Assembly: GCF_004796535.1 (NCBI RefSeq)
Contig: NZ_SPHY01000003.1
Span: forward strand, 277,022-341,021
From: Sphingomonas flavalba
GTDB lineage: Bacteria; Pseudomonadota; Alphaproteobacteria; Sphingomonadales; Sphingomonadaceae
Reading direction: 5' to 3'
Length of the DNA: 64,000 nucleotides
Positions 9,383 through 17,273 of the stretch are shown here, one piece after another. Numbering within the stretch: the stretch's first letter is position 1; every line of letters starts with the position of its first letter. Both the position numbers and the translations under genes were made by a program. Under the pieces are notes generated by a model that saw nothing but the letters and a program-made list of their open reading frames with translations, was not told the DNA's origin and made no database searches.

Positions 9383-10569
9383 CCGGCCGGTTCCTGCGTC
9401 AGACGCTGGTCATCGCGCGGCGCGATTTCACCGCGATCGTTTTCACGCCGACCTTCCTGGTATTCCTGCTCGCGCCGCTGCTGATGGTCGGCTTCGCCGC
9501 GATCGGCGGGGTCGGGGCGGCACAACTGGCCGACGGCGGGGCGGAGCGGGCGCGGATTGTCGCCGTGCTGCCGGCCGACGAGGGCCGACGCTTCGCCGCC
9601 GCCGACGCAGCGCTGCGCGGGGTGTTCCGCCCCGGCGAGGCGCCGCCAGAGCTGATCGTCGAGACGGCGGGCGCCGACCCGGCCAAGCAGGCGCGCTCGA
9701 TGCTGGACGCACCCGCCCGCCACGTCGTGGCGGTGCTTTCCGGCCCGCTCGCCGCGCCGACGATCCTCTACCGCCCGCATGGCGAGCGCGCCGCGACCTG
9801 GCTCGGTGAGGTCGCCGAACGCGCGCTGGCCGGGGCGGAACGGCGCAGCGCGCCACGGCGGGTTGCCCTCGCCGCCGCCCCCTCTGCCGACGACGGCCGC
9901 CAGTCGACCGGCTTCGGCGCGGTGTTCCTGATCTTTTTCCTGACCCTGCTGCTCGCCGGCCAGTCGGTCGGCATGCTGGCAGAGGAGCGCACCAACAAGG
10001 TGATCGAGATCCTCGCCGCCGCCGTGCCGCTGGAATCGGTGTTCCTCGGCAAGCTGATCGGCATGTTCGGCGTCGCACTGCTGTTCATCGCCTTCTGGGC
10101 AACGTTGCTCGGCCAGGGGCTGATGCTGCTGCCGGACCACGCGGCGCTGATCGAGCGGATCGCGCCGGCCGTCGGCATGCCGCTGTTCGTCGCCCTGTTC
10201 CTCATCTATTTCACCCTCGCCTTCCTGCTGCTCGGTGCGGTGTTCCTGGGGGTCGGCGCGCAGGCCGGGTCGATGCGCGAGATTCAGATGCTGTCGCTGC
10301 CGATCACCCTGTTCCAGGTCGGCATGTTCGGCTTGTCCTCCGCCGCCGCGGCGCGGCCGGACAGCGCCGTCGGCCTGTTCGCCGCCATATTCCCGTTCAG
10401 CTCGCCCTTCGCGATGGCGGCGCGGGCGGCGACCAGCCCGGCGATCCTGCCGCATCTTGCCGCGATCGCCTGGCAAATGGCGTGGGTGGCGGCAACGGTG
10501 ATGCTCGCCGCGCGGCTGTTCCGGCGCGGTGTGCTGAAATCGGGCGGGGCGGCACCGGCGCGCCATTGA
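9379..10569 (+). CDS. ABC-2 type permease (NatB-like)
   Basis: A 396-residue membrane subunit. One transmembrane helix near residues 25-47 is followed by a large extracytoplasmic domain. A bundle of about five helices then runs from residue 175 to the end, the ABC2_membrane_3 arrangement. The EERTNKVIEILAA motif after the second helix is characteristic of NatB-like permeases. It partners with the ATPase whose gene it overlaps by four bases. A TTGACA sequence overlaps its stop codon and may belong to the downstream P450 promoter, though no good -10 was seen. Confidence 0.88.
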   Translation: MTGRFLRQTLVIARRDFTAIVFTPTFLVFLLAPLLMVGFAAIGGVGAAQLADGGAERARIVAVLPADEGRRFAAADAALRGVFRPGEAPPELIVETAGADPAKQARSMLDAPARHVVAVLSGPLAAPTILYRPHGERAATWLGEVAERALAGAERRSAPRRVALAAAPSADDGRQSTGFGAVFLIFFLTLLLAGQSVGMLAEERTNKVIEILAAAVPLESVFLGKLIGMFGVALLFIAFWATLLGQGLMLLPDHAALIERIAPAVGMPLFVALFLIYFTLAFLLLGAVFLGVGAQAGSMREIQMLSLPITLFQVGMFGLSSAAAARPDSAVGLFAAIFPFSSPFAMAARAATSPAILPHLAAIAWQMAWVAATVMLAARLFRRGVLKSGGAAPARH

Positions 10570-10642
10570 CATTCATGTAAGCAATGGCACTCTACCCCGG
10601 TCCGGGCCGCGATGACGCGGCCGGCGGGAGAGGGCCTGAACC

Positions 10643-11875
10643 ATGGCGACGCTTGCCGAGGATGCAGCGGCGGCGGCGGTCGATCCGCTCGACGTCAGCC
10701 GCGCCGAAATCTACCGCGACCACCAATGGCATGAGCCGTTCCGCCGGCTGCGCGCCGAGGCGCCGGTCTATTACTGCGAACATTCCGCCTTCGGCCCCTA
10801 TTGGTCGGTGTCGACCTACAAGCCGATCGTCCATGTCGAATCGCTGCCGGAGCTATTCTCGTCCGAACTGGGCGGCATCACCCTCGCCGACCGGCTGGAC
10901 GACGACTACGCGATGCCGATGTTCATCGCCCGCGACCGGCCGGTGCACACCGCCCAGCGGCGGACGATCGCCCCCGCCTTCGCACCCAGCGCGCTCGCCG
11001 GCATGGCCGACGACATCCGCCGCCGGACGCAGGAGATTCTGGACACGCTGCCGGTCGGCGTGCGGTTCGACTGGGTCGACCGGGTGTCGATAGAACTGAC
11101 CACCCAGATGCTGGCAATCCTGTTCGCCTTCCCGTGGGAGGACCGGCGCAAGCTGACCTTCTGGTCCGACTGGGCGGGCGACATCGAGCTGGTCCACAAT
11201 GCCGAGAGCCGGCAGGAACGGCTGGGCCACATGTTCGAGTGCGCCAGCTATTTCAAGCGGTTGTGGGAGGAGCGGATCAACCAGCCGCCGGCGGCCGACC
11301 TGATCTCGATGATGATCCATTCCGAGGCGATGAGCCACATGGACGACGGCGAGTTCATCGGCAACCTGATCCTGCTGATCGTCGGCGGCAACGACACCAC
11401 CCGCAATTCGATGACCGGGGCGATGTATGCGCTCGACACATTCCCCGACCAGCGCGCGAAACTGGAGGCGGACCCCGGCCTGATCCCCAACACGGTCAGC
11501 GAGATCATCCGCTGGCAGACGCCGCTGGCCCATATGCGCCGCACCGCCACCGCCGACACCGAGCTGGACGGGCAGGCAATCCGCGCCGGCGACAAACTGG
11601 CGCTGTGGTACATTTCCGCCAACCGTGACGAGAGCGTGTTCGAGGACCCGGACAGGCTGATCGTCGACCGGCCGAACGCGCGGCGGCACCTGGCCTTCGG
11701 CTACGGCATCCATCGCTGCGTCGGCGCGCGCCTGGCCGAGATGCAGATCCAGATCCTGCTGGAGGAGATGGCCAGGCGCCGGCTGCGGGTCAACGTGCTG
11801 GACCAGCCGGTGCGCGTCGCCGCCTGCTTCGTCAACGGCTATCGCAAGCTGCCGGTGGAGCTGAGCCGGTATTAG
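10643..11875 (+). CDS. Cytochrome P450, CYP153-type alkane hydroxylase
   Basis: A 410-residue soluble class I P450. The haem loop FGYGIHRCVG has its Cys ligand near residue 359. The I-helix motif GGNDTTRNS and the ExxR motif (EIIRWQTPLAHMRR) are clear. Long stretches such as VDRVSIELTTQMLA and NLILLIVGGNDTTRNS match what I recall of CYP153, the terminal n-alkane and fatty-acid hydroxylases. It needs a ferredoxin and a reductase, and neither is adjacent. An FprA-like reductase occurs at 22.9 kb. A GGGAG-type ribosome site precedes the ATG. Confidence 0.9.
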   Translation: MATLAEDAAAAAVDPLDVSRAEIYRDHQWHEPFRRLRAEAPVYYCEHSAFGPYWSVSTYKPIVHVESLPELFSSELGGITLADRLDDDYAMPMFIARDRPVHTAQRRTIAPAFAPSALAGMADDIRRRTQEILDTLPVGVRFDWVDRVSIELTTQMLAILFAFPWEDRRKLTFWSDWAGDIELVHNAESRQERLGHMFECASYFKRLWEERINQPPAADLISMMIHSEAMSHMDDGEFIGNLILLIVGGNDTTRNSMTGAMYALDTFPDQRAKLEADPGLIPNTVSEIIRWQTPLAHMRRTATADTELDGQAIRAGDKLALWYISANRDESVFEDPDRLIVDRPNARRHLAFGYGIHRCVGARLAEMQIQILLEEMARRRLRVNVLDQPVRVAACFVNGYRKLPVELSRY

Positions 11876-11905
11876 CGGCTGATCGGCGTTGCCGACTCCC
11901 ACATC

Positions 11906-12664
11906 CTAGTCACCGAGGGCGCTGCGGGCGGCGGTGGTGACGGCCTGAATCGCCAGGCGGTAGGGGCCGGGGCCGTGGCTGACGCGGGCGACGCCCAGCT
12001 CGGCGAGGCGGCGGGCGTCCGGCACGCCGGGCGCCATCATGATGTTGACCGGTAGCGGCGACGCCGCGCACAGCCGGGCGATCAGCCGTTCGTCCTTCAA
12101 CCCCGGCGCGAAGAAGCCGCTGGCCCCGGCGTCGCCATAGGCGCGGGCGCGCTCAAGCGCGGCGTCGAGGGCGGCGGCATCGTGCGCCTCGGCCGGCGCC
12201 TTCAGGAAGATGTCGGTGCGGGCGTTGATGAAGGCGTCGCCGTCGACCGCGCGCATCGCCGCGATCCGGGCGGCGTGCGGGCCGATCGGGTGGATGCCGC
12301 TGCCGCCGATCACCTGATCCTCGTAGTTGATGCCGACCATGCCGGTCGCCATTGCCCGGCCGAAATTATCGGCGAGCGCGGCCGAATCGGTCGCGTAGCC
12401 GCCCTCGAAATCAAGCGTCACCGGCAGCGGCGTCGCCGCGCAGATTCGCGCGGCATTGGCGAGCGCGTCAGCGATCGGCACCGCCTCGGCCGCCGTCGCG
12501 CCATAGGCGGCGCCGACCGACCAGCTGCCGGTCGCCAACGCCTTCGCCCCGGCTTCCGCCACGGCGAGCGCGCTGCCGACGTCCCAGATGTTGAACAGGA
12601 TCACCGGCCGGCCGGGGACGTGAAGGGCGGCGAACGCCCGTGCCCGATCGATCCTGTCCGTCAT
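11906..12664 (-). CDS. Isocitrate lyase/PEP-mutase superfamily enzyme
   Basis: A 252-residue TIM-barrel protein of the PEP mutase/isocitrate lyase superfamily. The opening FNIWDVGSALAVAEAGAKALATGSW binds the substrate carboxylate in relatives, and DFEGGY, NYEDQ and NARTD supply metal-binding acidic residues. The isocitrate lyase KKCGH motif is absent. Carboxyphosphonoenolpyruvate-mutase-like or oxaloacetate/2-methylisocitrate-type lyase activity is possible, but the substrate is unknown. The ATG at 12664 has a strong AAAGGAGA site; in-frame sequence upstream encodes repeat DNA. Confidence 0.82.
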   Translation of the reverse strand: MTDRIDRARAFAALHVPGRPVILFNIWDVGSALAVAEAGAKALATGSWSVGAAYGATAAEAVPIADALANAARICAATPLPVTLDFEGGYATDSAALADNFGRAMATGMVGINYEDQVIGGSGIHPIGPHAARIAAMRAVDGDAFINARTDIFLKAPAEAHDAAALDAALERARAYGDAGASGFFAPGLKDERLIARLCAASPLPVNIMMAPGVPDARRLAELGVARVSHGPGPYRLAIQAVTTAARSALGD

Positions 12665-12715
12665 GCCCTGTCTCCTTTCGCCTGGAGCGGTCCGCGCCCG
12701 CGACGGTACGCCCGT

Positions 12716-12848
12716 TCTGGGCTCCTGCCTGCGCAGGAGCACGACGGGGTGGAACCCTCCGCCCCCTTTGCTGGACCCTGATGGCGGGAGTCGCAAGGGG
12801 GCGGGGCGTCAGCCGATGGATTGCGCGCCCCGTCGGAGCTCGCAATGC
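12716..12848. repeat. REP-like palindromes upstream of the PEP-mutase-like gene
   Basis: The 204-base gap between two minus-strand genes holds a GCTCCTGCCTGCGCAGGAGC palindrome at 12716-12744, identical over 26 bases to the reverse complement of the unit at 6169. A looser ATTGC...GCAAT element lies at 12818-12848, related to 6121-6155. The same two unit types therefore recur together at two loci about 6.5 kb apart. Confidence 0.6.
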
Positions 12849-12868
12849 CGCTCGTATTGCGGGCGGGG

Positions 12869-13669
12869 TTAGTGGACGAAGCGGGCGACGACGTCGCGGT
12901 AGCTGCGGCTGACCTTCACCTGCGCGCCGGAATCGAGGACCAGGAAGCACTCGCCGTTGGTGTGCGGCTTCACCTGCTTGACCAGGTCGAGATTGACGAT
13001 GGTCGAGCGGTGAACCCGCTGGAAACGGCGCGGGTCGAGCCGCTTTTCCAAGTCCTTCATCGTTTCGCGCAGGATCAGCGTGTTGTCGCCGGTGTAGATG
13101 CACATGTAATCGCCGGCGGCGTCGATCCGTTCGATCGTGTCGACGTCGACGCGGAAAATCTGGCCGCGGTCCTTGATGTTGATCAGCTTCTCGAAGCGGT
13201 TGGCGGCGGGGGCGTCGTCCGCCTCGGCCATCTCGGCCGCCGCCTCCGGCGCGACCTCGGCCAGCACCTCCTTCAACCGGCCGATTTCCTCGACGCCGCG
13301 CTTCTCGGCCATGCGCTGGCGGATGCGGTCGAGCGTGTCGGCCAGCCGTTCCTCCTCCACCGGCTTCATCAGGTAATCGGCGGCCTGCGCTTCGAACGCG
13401 CGGATCGCGTGGTCCTGATAGGCGGTGACGAACACGAACAGCGGCGGTTCCACCTCCATCAGCCCCTGGACGACGGAAAAGCCGTCGAAGCCGGGCATCT
13501 GGACGTCGAGAAAGACGAGATCCGGCTTGTGGGTCTTGATCGCCCGGATCGCCTCGCGGCCGTTCGAGCAGGTTTCGACGATCTCGACATCGTCATGGGC
13601 TTCCAGGCGCAACGCGAGGCCCTGGATCGCCAGGGATTCGTCGTCGACCAGGATGGTTCTGATGGTCAT
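12869..13669 (-). CDS. LytTR-family response regulator
   Basis: A 266-residue response regulator. The receiver domain (residues 1-125) has acidic residues DD at 9-10, the phospho-acceptor Asp55 in FLDVQMPG, and the conserved Lys in the KPVEEE loop. A linker leads to a LytTR DNA-binding domain from about residue 165, with the typical INIKDRGQIFRVDVDTIERIDAAGDYMCIY and RFQRVHRSTIVNL pieces. It is translationally coupled (ATGA) behind its LytS-like kinase. Target genes are unknown. Confidence 0.93.
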   Translation of the reverse strand: MTIRTILVDDESLAIQGLALRLEAHDDVEIVETCSNGREAIRAIKTHKPDLVFLDVQMPGFDGFSVVQGLMEVEPPLFVFVTAYQDHAIRAFEAQAADYLMKPVEEERLADTLDRIRQRMAEKRGVEEIGRLKEVLAEVAPEAAAEMAEADDAPAANRFEKLINIKDRGQIFRVDVDTIERIDAAGDYMCIYTGDNTLILRETMKDLEKRLDPRRFQRVHRSTIVNLDLVKQVKPHTNGECFLVLDSGAQVKVSRSYRDVVARFVH

Positions 13670-14808
13670 GCAGCTACCTTAGGTTGTTCTCCGGTCTGGA
13701 ACGGGATCTCGATCGTCACCGCGAAACCGCCACCTGGACGAGCTTTCGCCTCGAATCGATGGTCCGCGCCATAGGCCTGCGCCAAACGGTCGCGGATATT
13801 CGCCAAACCGACTCCTGTGGAATAGCTGGGTCTTTTACGCCGGTCATTCAACCCCGGCCCGGTATCGGCCACGGTGATGTGGACGCGATCGATGACCAGC
13901 CGTGCCGTCACCGCGATATCCGCCCCTTCCTCCTTCGGCGTCACCGCGTATTTGATCGCGTTCTCGACCAGCGGCTGGAGCAGCAACGAGGGCAGCAGCG
14001 CCTTGGCCGCCGCCGGGTCGCAATCGAAACCGGTGCGCAGCCGGTCCTCGAAGCGCATCTTCTCTATCTCCAGATAGAGCTTCAGCGTCTCGATCTCCTG
14101 CTCCAGCGTCACCGCCGCCGCCGGCTCGTTGACCAGCGTGTAGCGCAGGAAGGAGGACAGCCGCGACAGCATCGCGTTGGCGCGCTCCGTCTGTTTCAGC
14201 AGCACCAGCGTCGAGATCGAATTGAGGGTGTTGAACAGGAAATGCGGGTTGAGCTGGTAGCGCAGCATCGCCAACTGGGCGGTCGATGCCTGGGTTTCCA
14301 GCCGGGTCAGCTGGTCGGCCTGGTCCTCGACCACCAGATAGAAGTTGATCGCGTAATAGAGCGCCGACCAGCCGATGATGACCATCGCGTCGAGGAACAC
14401 CGTACCGAGCAGCAGCCGCACCTCGAAGATCGCGCCGGGGCGCTGGATGGTGTTGAAGATCCATGCGTCGATCAGCGAATAGGTCGCCGCGGCGACGACC
14501 AGCGCCGCGATCGAGGCGCTCCACGTCACGATCGGCGCGCGGTTGAGCAGCGCGCGGAACACCGCCGCCAGCACCAGCGTCAGCGAATAACCGGTCGCCG
14601 TCGACACCGCGACCGGGATCAGGAACGAAATCGTCAGCCCGTTGGCGAAGCCGGACAACGTCCGCAGCAGGAAATAGGCAGCCCAGCCGGCGGTCTGGAG
14701 GTTCCAGAAAGCCCGGTTCTTGTCGTCGAAAAAGGGCTTCGCACTAAGGCCAATCGTCGCCATCGGCGGTTGGTCTAGTCGATTCGGCGACCGGTTTGAA
14801 GCGGACAT
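13666..14808 (-). CDS. LytS-type sensor histidine kinase
   Basis: About 380 residues. Four hydrophobic helices occupy roughly residues 35-160. A His_kinase domain follows with the phospho-acceptor in NPHFLFNTLNS (His near residue 189), and a C-terminal HATPase domain carries LVENAIKYAV, DTGPGL and GVGLANIRDRL. No extracytoplasmic sensor domain is seen, so sensing may occur within the membrane. The start is uncertain: ATG 14808 is given, ATG 14763 is an alternative, and neither has a strong ribosome site. It forms an operon with the LytTR regulator. Confidence 0.88.
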   Translation of the reverse strand: MSASNRSPNRLDQPPMATIGLSAKPFFDDKNRAFWNLQTAGWAAYFLLRTLSGFANGLTISFLIPVAVSTATGYSLTLVLAAVFRALLNRAPIVTWSASIAALVVAAATYSLIDAWIFNTIQRPGAIFEVRLLLGTVFLDAMVIIGWSALYYAINFYLVVEDQADQLTRLETQASTAQLAMLRYQLNPHFLFNTLNSISTLVLLKQTERANAMLSRLSSFLRYTLVNEPAAAVTLEQEIETLKLYLEIEKMRFEDRLRTGFDCDPAAAKALLPSLLLQPLVENAIKYAVTPKEEGADIAVTARLVIDRVHITVADTGPGLNDRRKRPSYSTGVGLANIRDRLAQAYGADHRFEAKARPGGGFAVTIEIPFQTGEQPKVAA

Positions 14809-14895
14809 GCCGCCCCGGCCGCGGGCCGCACCGCTCGCTTCGGCGACCGCGCCGGGCGGCCTGGCGCGAAACACCGCCCGGCAAGCGATGAGTCA

Positions 14896-14923
14896 TTGTT
14901 TGTCTTCATTGAGCAAATATAGA
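14896..14923 (+). promoter_or_regulatory. Candidate promoter of the haem peroxidase gene
   Basis: TTGTTT (14896-14901) and TATAGA (14918-14923) are separated by 16 bases in a locally AT-rich stretch that stands out from the surrounding GC-rich DNA. The peroxidase ATG lies about 80 bases further on. Assigned by consensus match only. Confidence 0.45.
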
Positions 14924-15002
14924 TACCAGTCAGGTCGCGCTGATCATAAGTACATCGGCAAGATGTCTCTCGAAACATTATTAAGTTCACGGGAGATTAA
15001 CT

Positions 15003-16490
15003 ATGGCGCGTCACGGCATTTATCCGCACGACATTATTCCACCCCGCTCTCAATATTATGACTCGGGCCGCTTTGGCCGGATGTTCGGCAAGCTGCCGCC
15101 GTTCGCCGCCGATACGCCCGATATCCGCGCGGCCCTGCTCGACATCGGCAAGGCCGGCGGCATCATGGACGCGAAGGACAAGCTGAACGAGGGGCCGCAG
15201 AAGCTGATCACCGACCCGACTTTGTCGGCGAAGAACAGCGACAACCCGACGCTCTCGGCCGGCTTCACTTTCCTCGGCCAGTTCCTCGACCACGACATCA
15301 CCGCCGACCCGACGTCGAGCCTGGAGCGGCAGTCCGACCCGGAACAGATCGCCAATTTCCGTACCCCCAGCCTGGGCCTCGACAATGTCTACGGCGCCGG
15401 GCCGGGCGGCAGCCCGCACCTTTACGATCAGGGCGCCGGTCAGGGCATCAAGTTCCTGCTCGAGCCGACCGGAACCCCCGGCAAGAACGACGTGCCGCGC
15501 AACAGCCAGCGTGTCGCGCTGATCGGCGACCCGCGCGACGACGAGAATCTGATCATCTCGCAGTTGCAGGTCGCCTTCCTGCAATTCCACAACGCGGCGG
15601 TCGATTATGTCCGCACCAAGATCAAGCTGACCGTTCCAGGCGAGGTGTTCGCCGAGGCGCAGCGCATCGTGCGCTGGCACTATCAATGGATGGTCGTCCA
15701 CGAATTCCTGAAGAAAAGCTGCGGCGCTGCGGTAGTCGACACCATCCTGCAGAACGGCCGCAAATTCTACAAATGGCACAACGAGCCGTTCATTCCGGTC
15801 GAATTCTCGGTCGCGGCCTATCGCTTCGGCCACAGCCAGATCCGGCCGTCCTACCGCGCCAATTTCACCGGCAACCCCGGCGACACGCCGTTCTTCGCGA
15901 TGATCTTCACGCCGACGCCGTCCGACCCGCTCGACCCGGACGACCTGTCGGGCGGCTGCCGCGCACCGCGCCGCTTCGTCGACTGGCCGACCTTCTTCGA
16001 TTTCCACGACGGCAACGTGAAGCCGAACAAGAAGATCGACACCACCCTGTCGACCGCGCTGTTCAAGCTGCCAGGATCGGTGGTGCCGCACCCGGATCCG
16101 AAGGCGAACCCGTCCTCGCTCGCCCAGCGCAACCTGCTGCGCCACCTGACCTTTTCATTGCCGTCCGGCCAGCGGGTGGCGAGCGCTATGCAGCTACCAG
16201 TGCTGTCGAAGGGCGACCTCGCCGACCTGAAGCCGCACGGGCTGGACGACCGCACCCCGCTCTGGTTCTACATCCTGCGCGAGGCGGCGACGGTCGAGAA
16301 TGGCGAGCGGCTCGGCCCGGTCGGCGCGCGGATCGTCGCGGAGGTGTTCCTGGGCCTGATCCAGGGCGACCGCGCCTCCTACCTGTCGCAGGACCCGGAA
16401 TGGCAGCCCTTCCTGCCGACCGTCGACCCGTCGAAGAAGGGCGACGATTTCGGCATGATCGACCTGCTGCGCTTCGCCCAGGTGGCTTAG
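15003..16490 (+). CDS. Animal-type haem peroxidase
   Basis: A 495-residue protein of the animal haem peroxidase (peroxidase-cyclooxygenase) superfamily. TFLGQFLDHDIT (distal His near residue 97) and GDPRDDENLIISQLQVAFLQFHN match conserved blocks. AYRFGHSQIRPSYR (His near 277) fits the proximal haem ligand. No signal peptide or membrane segment is visible, so export, if any, would need another route. Bacterial members are poorly characterised; halide oxidation or fatty-acid oxygenation are known for relatives. An HD-domain gene follows on the same strand. A CGGGAG ribosome site supports the ATG. Confidence 0.88.
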   Translation: MARHGIYPHDIIPPRSQYYDSGRFGRMFGKLPPFAADTPDIRAALLDIGKAGGIMDAKDKLNEGPQKLITDPTLSAKNSDNPTLSAGFTFLGQFLDHDITADPTSSLERQSDPEQIANFRTPSLGLDNVYGAGPGGSPHLYDQGAGQGIKFLLEPTGTPGKNDVPRNSQRVALIGDPRDDENLIISQLQVAFLQFHNAAVDYVRTKIKLTVPGEVFAEAQRIVRWHYQWMVVHEFLKKSCGAAVVDTILQNGRKFYKWHNEPFIPVEFSVAAYRFGHSQIRPSYRANFTGNPGDTPFFAMIFTPTPSDPLDPDDLSGGCRAPRRFVDWPTFFDFHDGNVKPNKKIDTTLSTALFKLPGSVVPHPDPKANPSSLAQRNLLRHLTFSLPSGQRVASAMQLPVLSKGDLADLKPHGLDDRTPLWFYILREAATVENGERLGPVGARIVAEVFLGLIQGDRASYLSQDPEWQPFLPTVDPSKKGDDFGMIDLLRFAQVA

Positions 16491-16503
16491 CGGCCAGGGA
16501 AGC

Positions 16504-16529
16504 GGCGGGCGGCCGTATCGCCGCCCGCC
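16504..16529 (+). terminator. Hairpin after the peroxidase gene
   Basis: Perfect 10-base arms GGCGGGCGGC and GCCGCCCGCC enclose a 6-base loop 14 bases after the peroxidase stop. The following sequence has few Ts, so efficiency as an intrinsic terminator is doubtful. Confidence 0.5.
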
Positions 16530-16612
16530 TGCTCCTCCTGTGCGCCGGGCTGTACGTCGGGCACCTTCGCGCTAGACTGGCGCCCGACATGCAGGTCGAG
16601 AGGAGGCGGATC

Positions 16613-17209
16613 ATGGCCGGGGATACCCACCCCGATCGCGCGCGCTTTGCCGCGATGACCGAGGGAACGCGCGAGGACTGGGCGATCATCGCGGCGCATT
16701 TCATGCCGTTCGCCGGTCGGCTGGCCGACCGGGTGATCGCCCACCTGACCCTGCTCGACGGCGACTATGGCGGCTTCCCCGTCGACCGGCTGCAGCATTC
16801 GCTGCAGACCGCGACCCGCGCCCACCGCGACGGCCGCGACGAGGATTATGTGGTGATGGCGCTGCTCCACGACATCGGCGACACGCTGTGCAGCTACAAC
16901 CACCCGGACATGGCGGCGGCGATCCTGAAGCCATTCGTGTCGGAGGAGCTGCACTGGATCTGCGCCCAGCACGGCGTGTTCCAGGGCTATTATTTCTTCC
17001 ACCACCTCGGCCTCGACCGCGACATGCGCGAGCATTTCCGCGGCCATCCGCATTTCGAGGCGTGCGCCGAGTTCTGCGAGAGATACGATCAGGCGGCGTT
17101 CGATCCGGCCTACGACACCGCGCCGCTCAGCTTTTTCGAGCCGATGCTGCGGCGGGTGACGGCGGCGCCGAAGAACAGCATGTACGTGAAGCGGACGGAA
17201 GCGGCCTGA
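16613..17209 (+). CDS. HD-domain protein, possibly PhnZ/MIOX-like oxygenase
   Basis: A 198-residue all-helical HD-domain protein. LQHSLQTATRA (His62) and LLHDIGD (His86-Asp87) are metal-ligand motifs, with further histidines in NHPDM, CAQHG and HHLG. The order and the FQGYY segment resemble the compact HD proteins that include the diiron oxygenase PhnZ, rather than nucleotide phosphohydrolases. Oxygenase activity is only inferred. A strong GAGAGGAGG site before 16613 fixes the start. It follows the peroxidase gene and shares a bidirectional terminator with the converging TonB receptor gene. Confidence 0.75.
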   Translation: MAGDTHPDRARFAAMTEGTREDWAIIAAHFMPFAGRLADRVIAHLTLLDGDYGGFPVDRLQHSLQTATRAHRDGRDEDYVVMALLHDIGDTLCSYNHPDMAAAILKPFVSEELHWICAQHGVFQGYYFFHHLGLDRDMREHFRGHPHFEACAEFCERYDQAAFDPAYDTAPLSFFEPMLRRVTAAPKNSMYVKRTEAA

Positions 17210-17215
17210 TCCGAT

Positions 17216-17259
17216 ACGGAAAAGGCCGCCCCCCCCCAGGGGAGCGACGGCCTTTCCGT
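17216..17259. terminator. Bidirectional terminator between HD protein and TonB receptor
   Basis: Arms 17216-17228 (ACGGAAAAGGCCG) and 17248-17259 (CGGCCTTTCCGT) form a strong stem around a loop with a run of nine Cs. It lies between two convergent genes and can serve both strands. Confidence 0.7.
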
Positions 17260-17273
17260 GGTAGACCAGCCGA

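Noticed and set aside
10566..10594. TTGACA overlapping the permease stop as a P450 promoter
   Set aside because: The -35 is perfect, but no sequence resembling a -10 lies 15-18 bases downstream, so no promoter was called.
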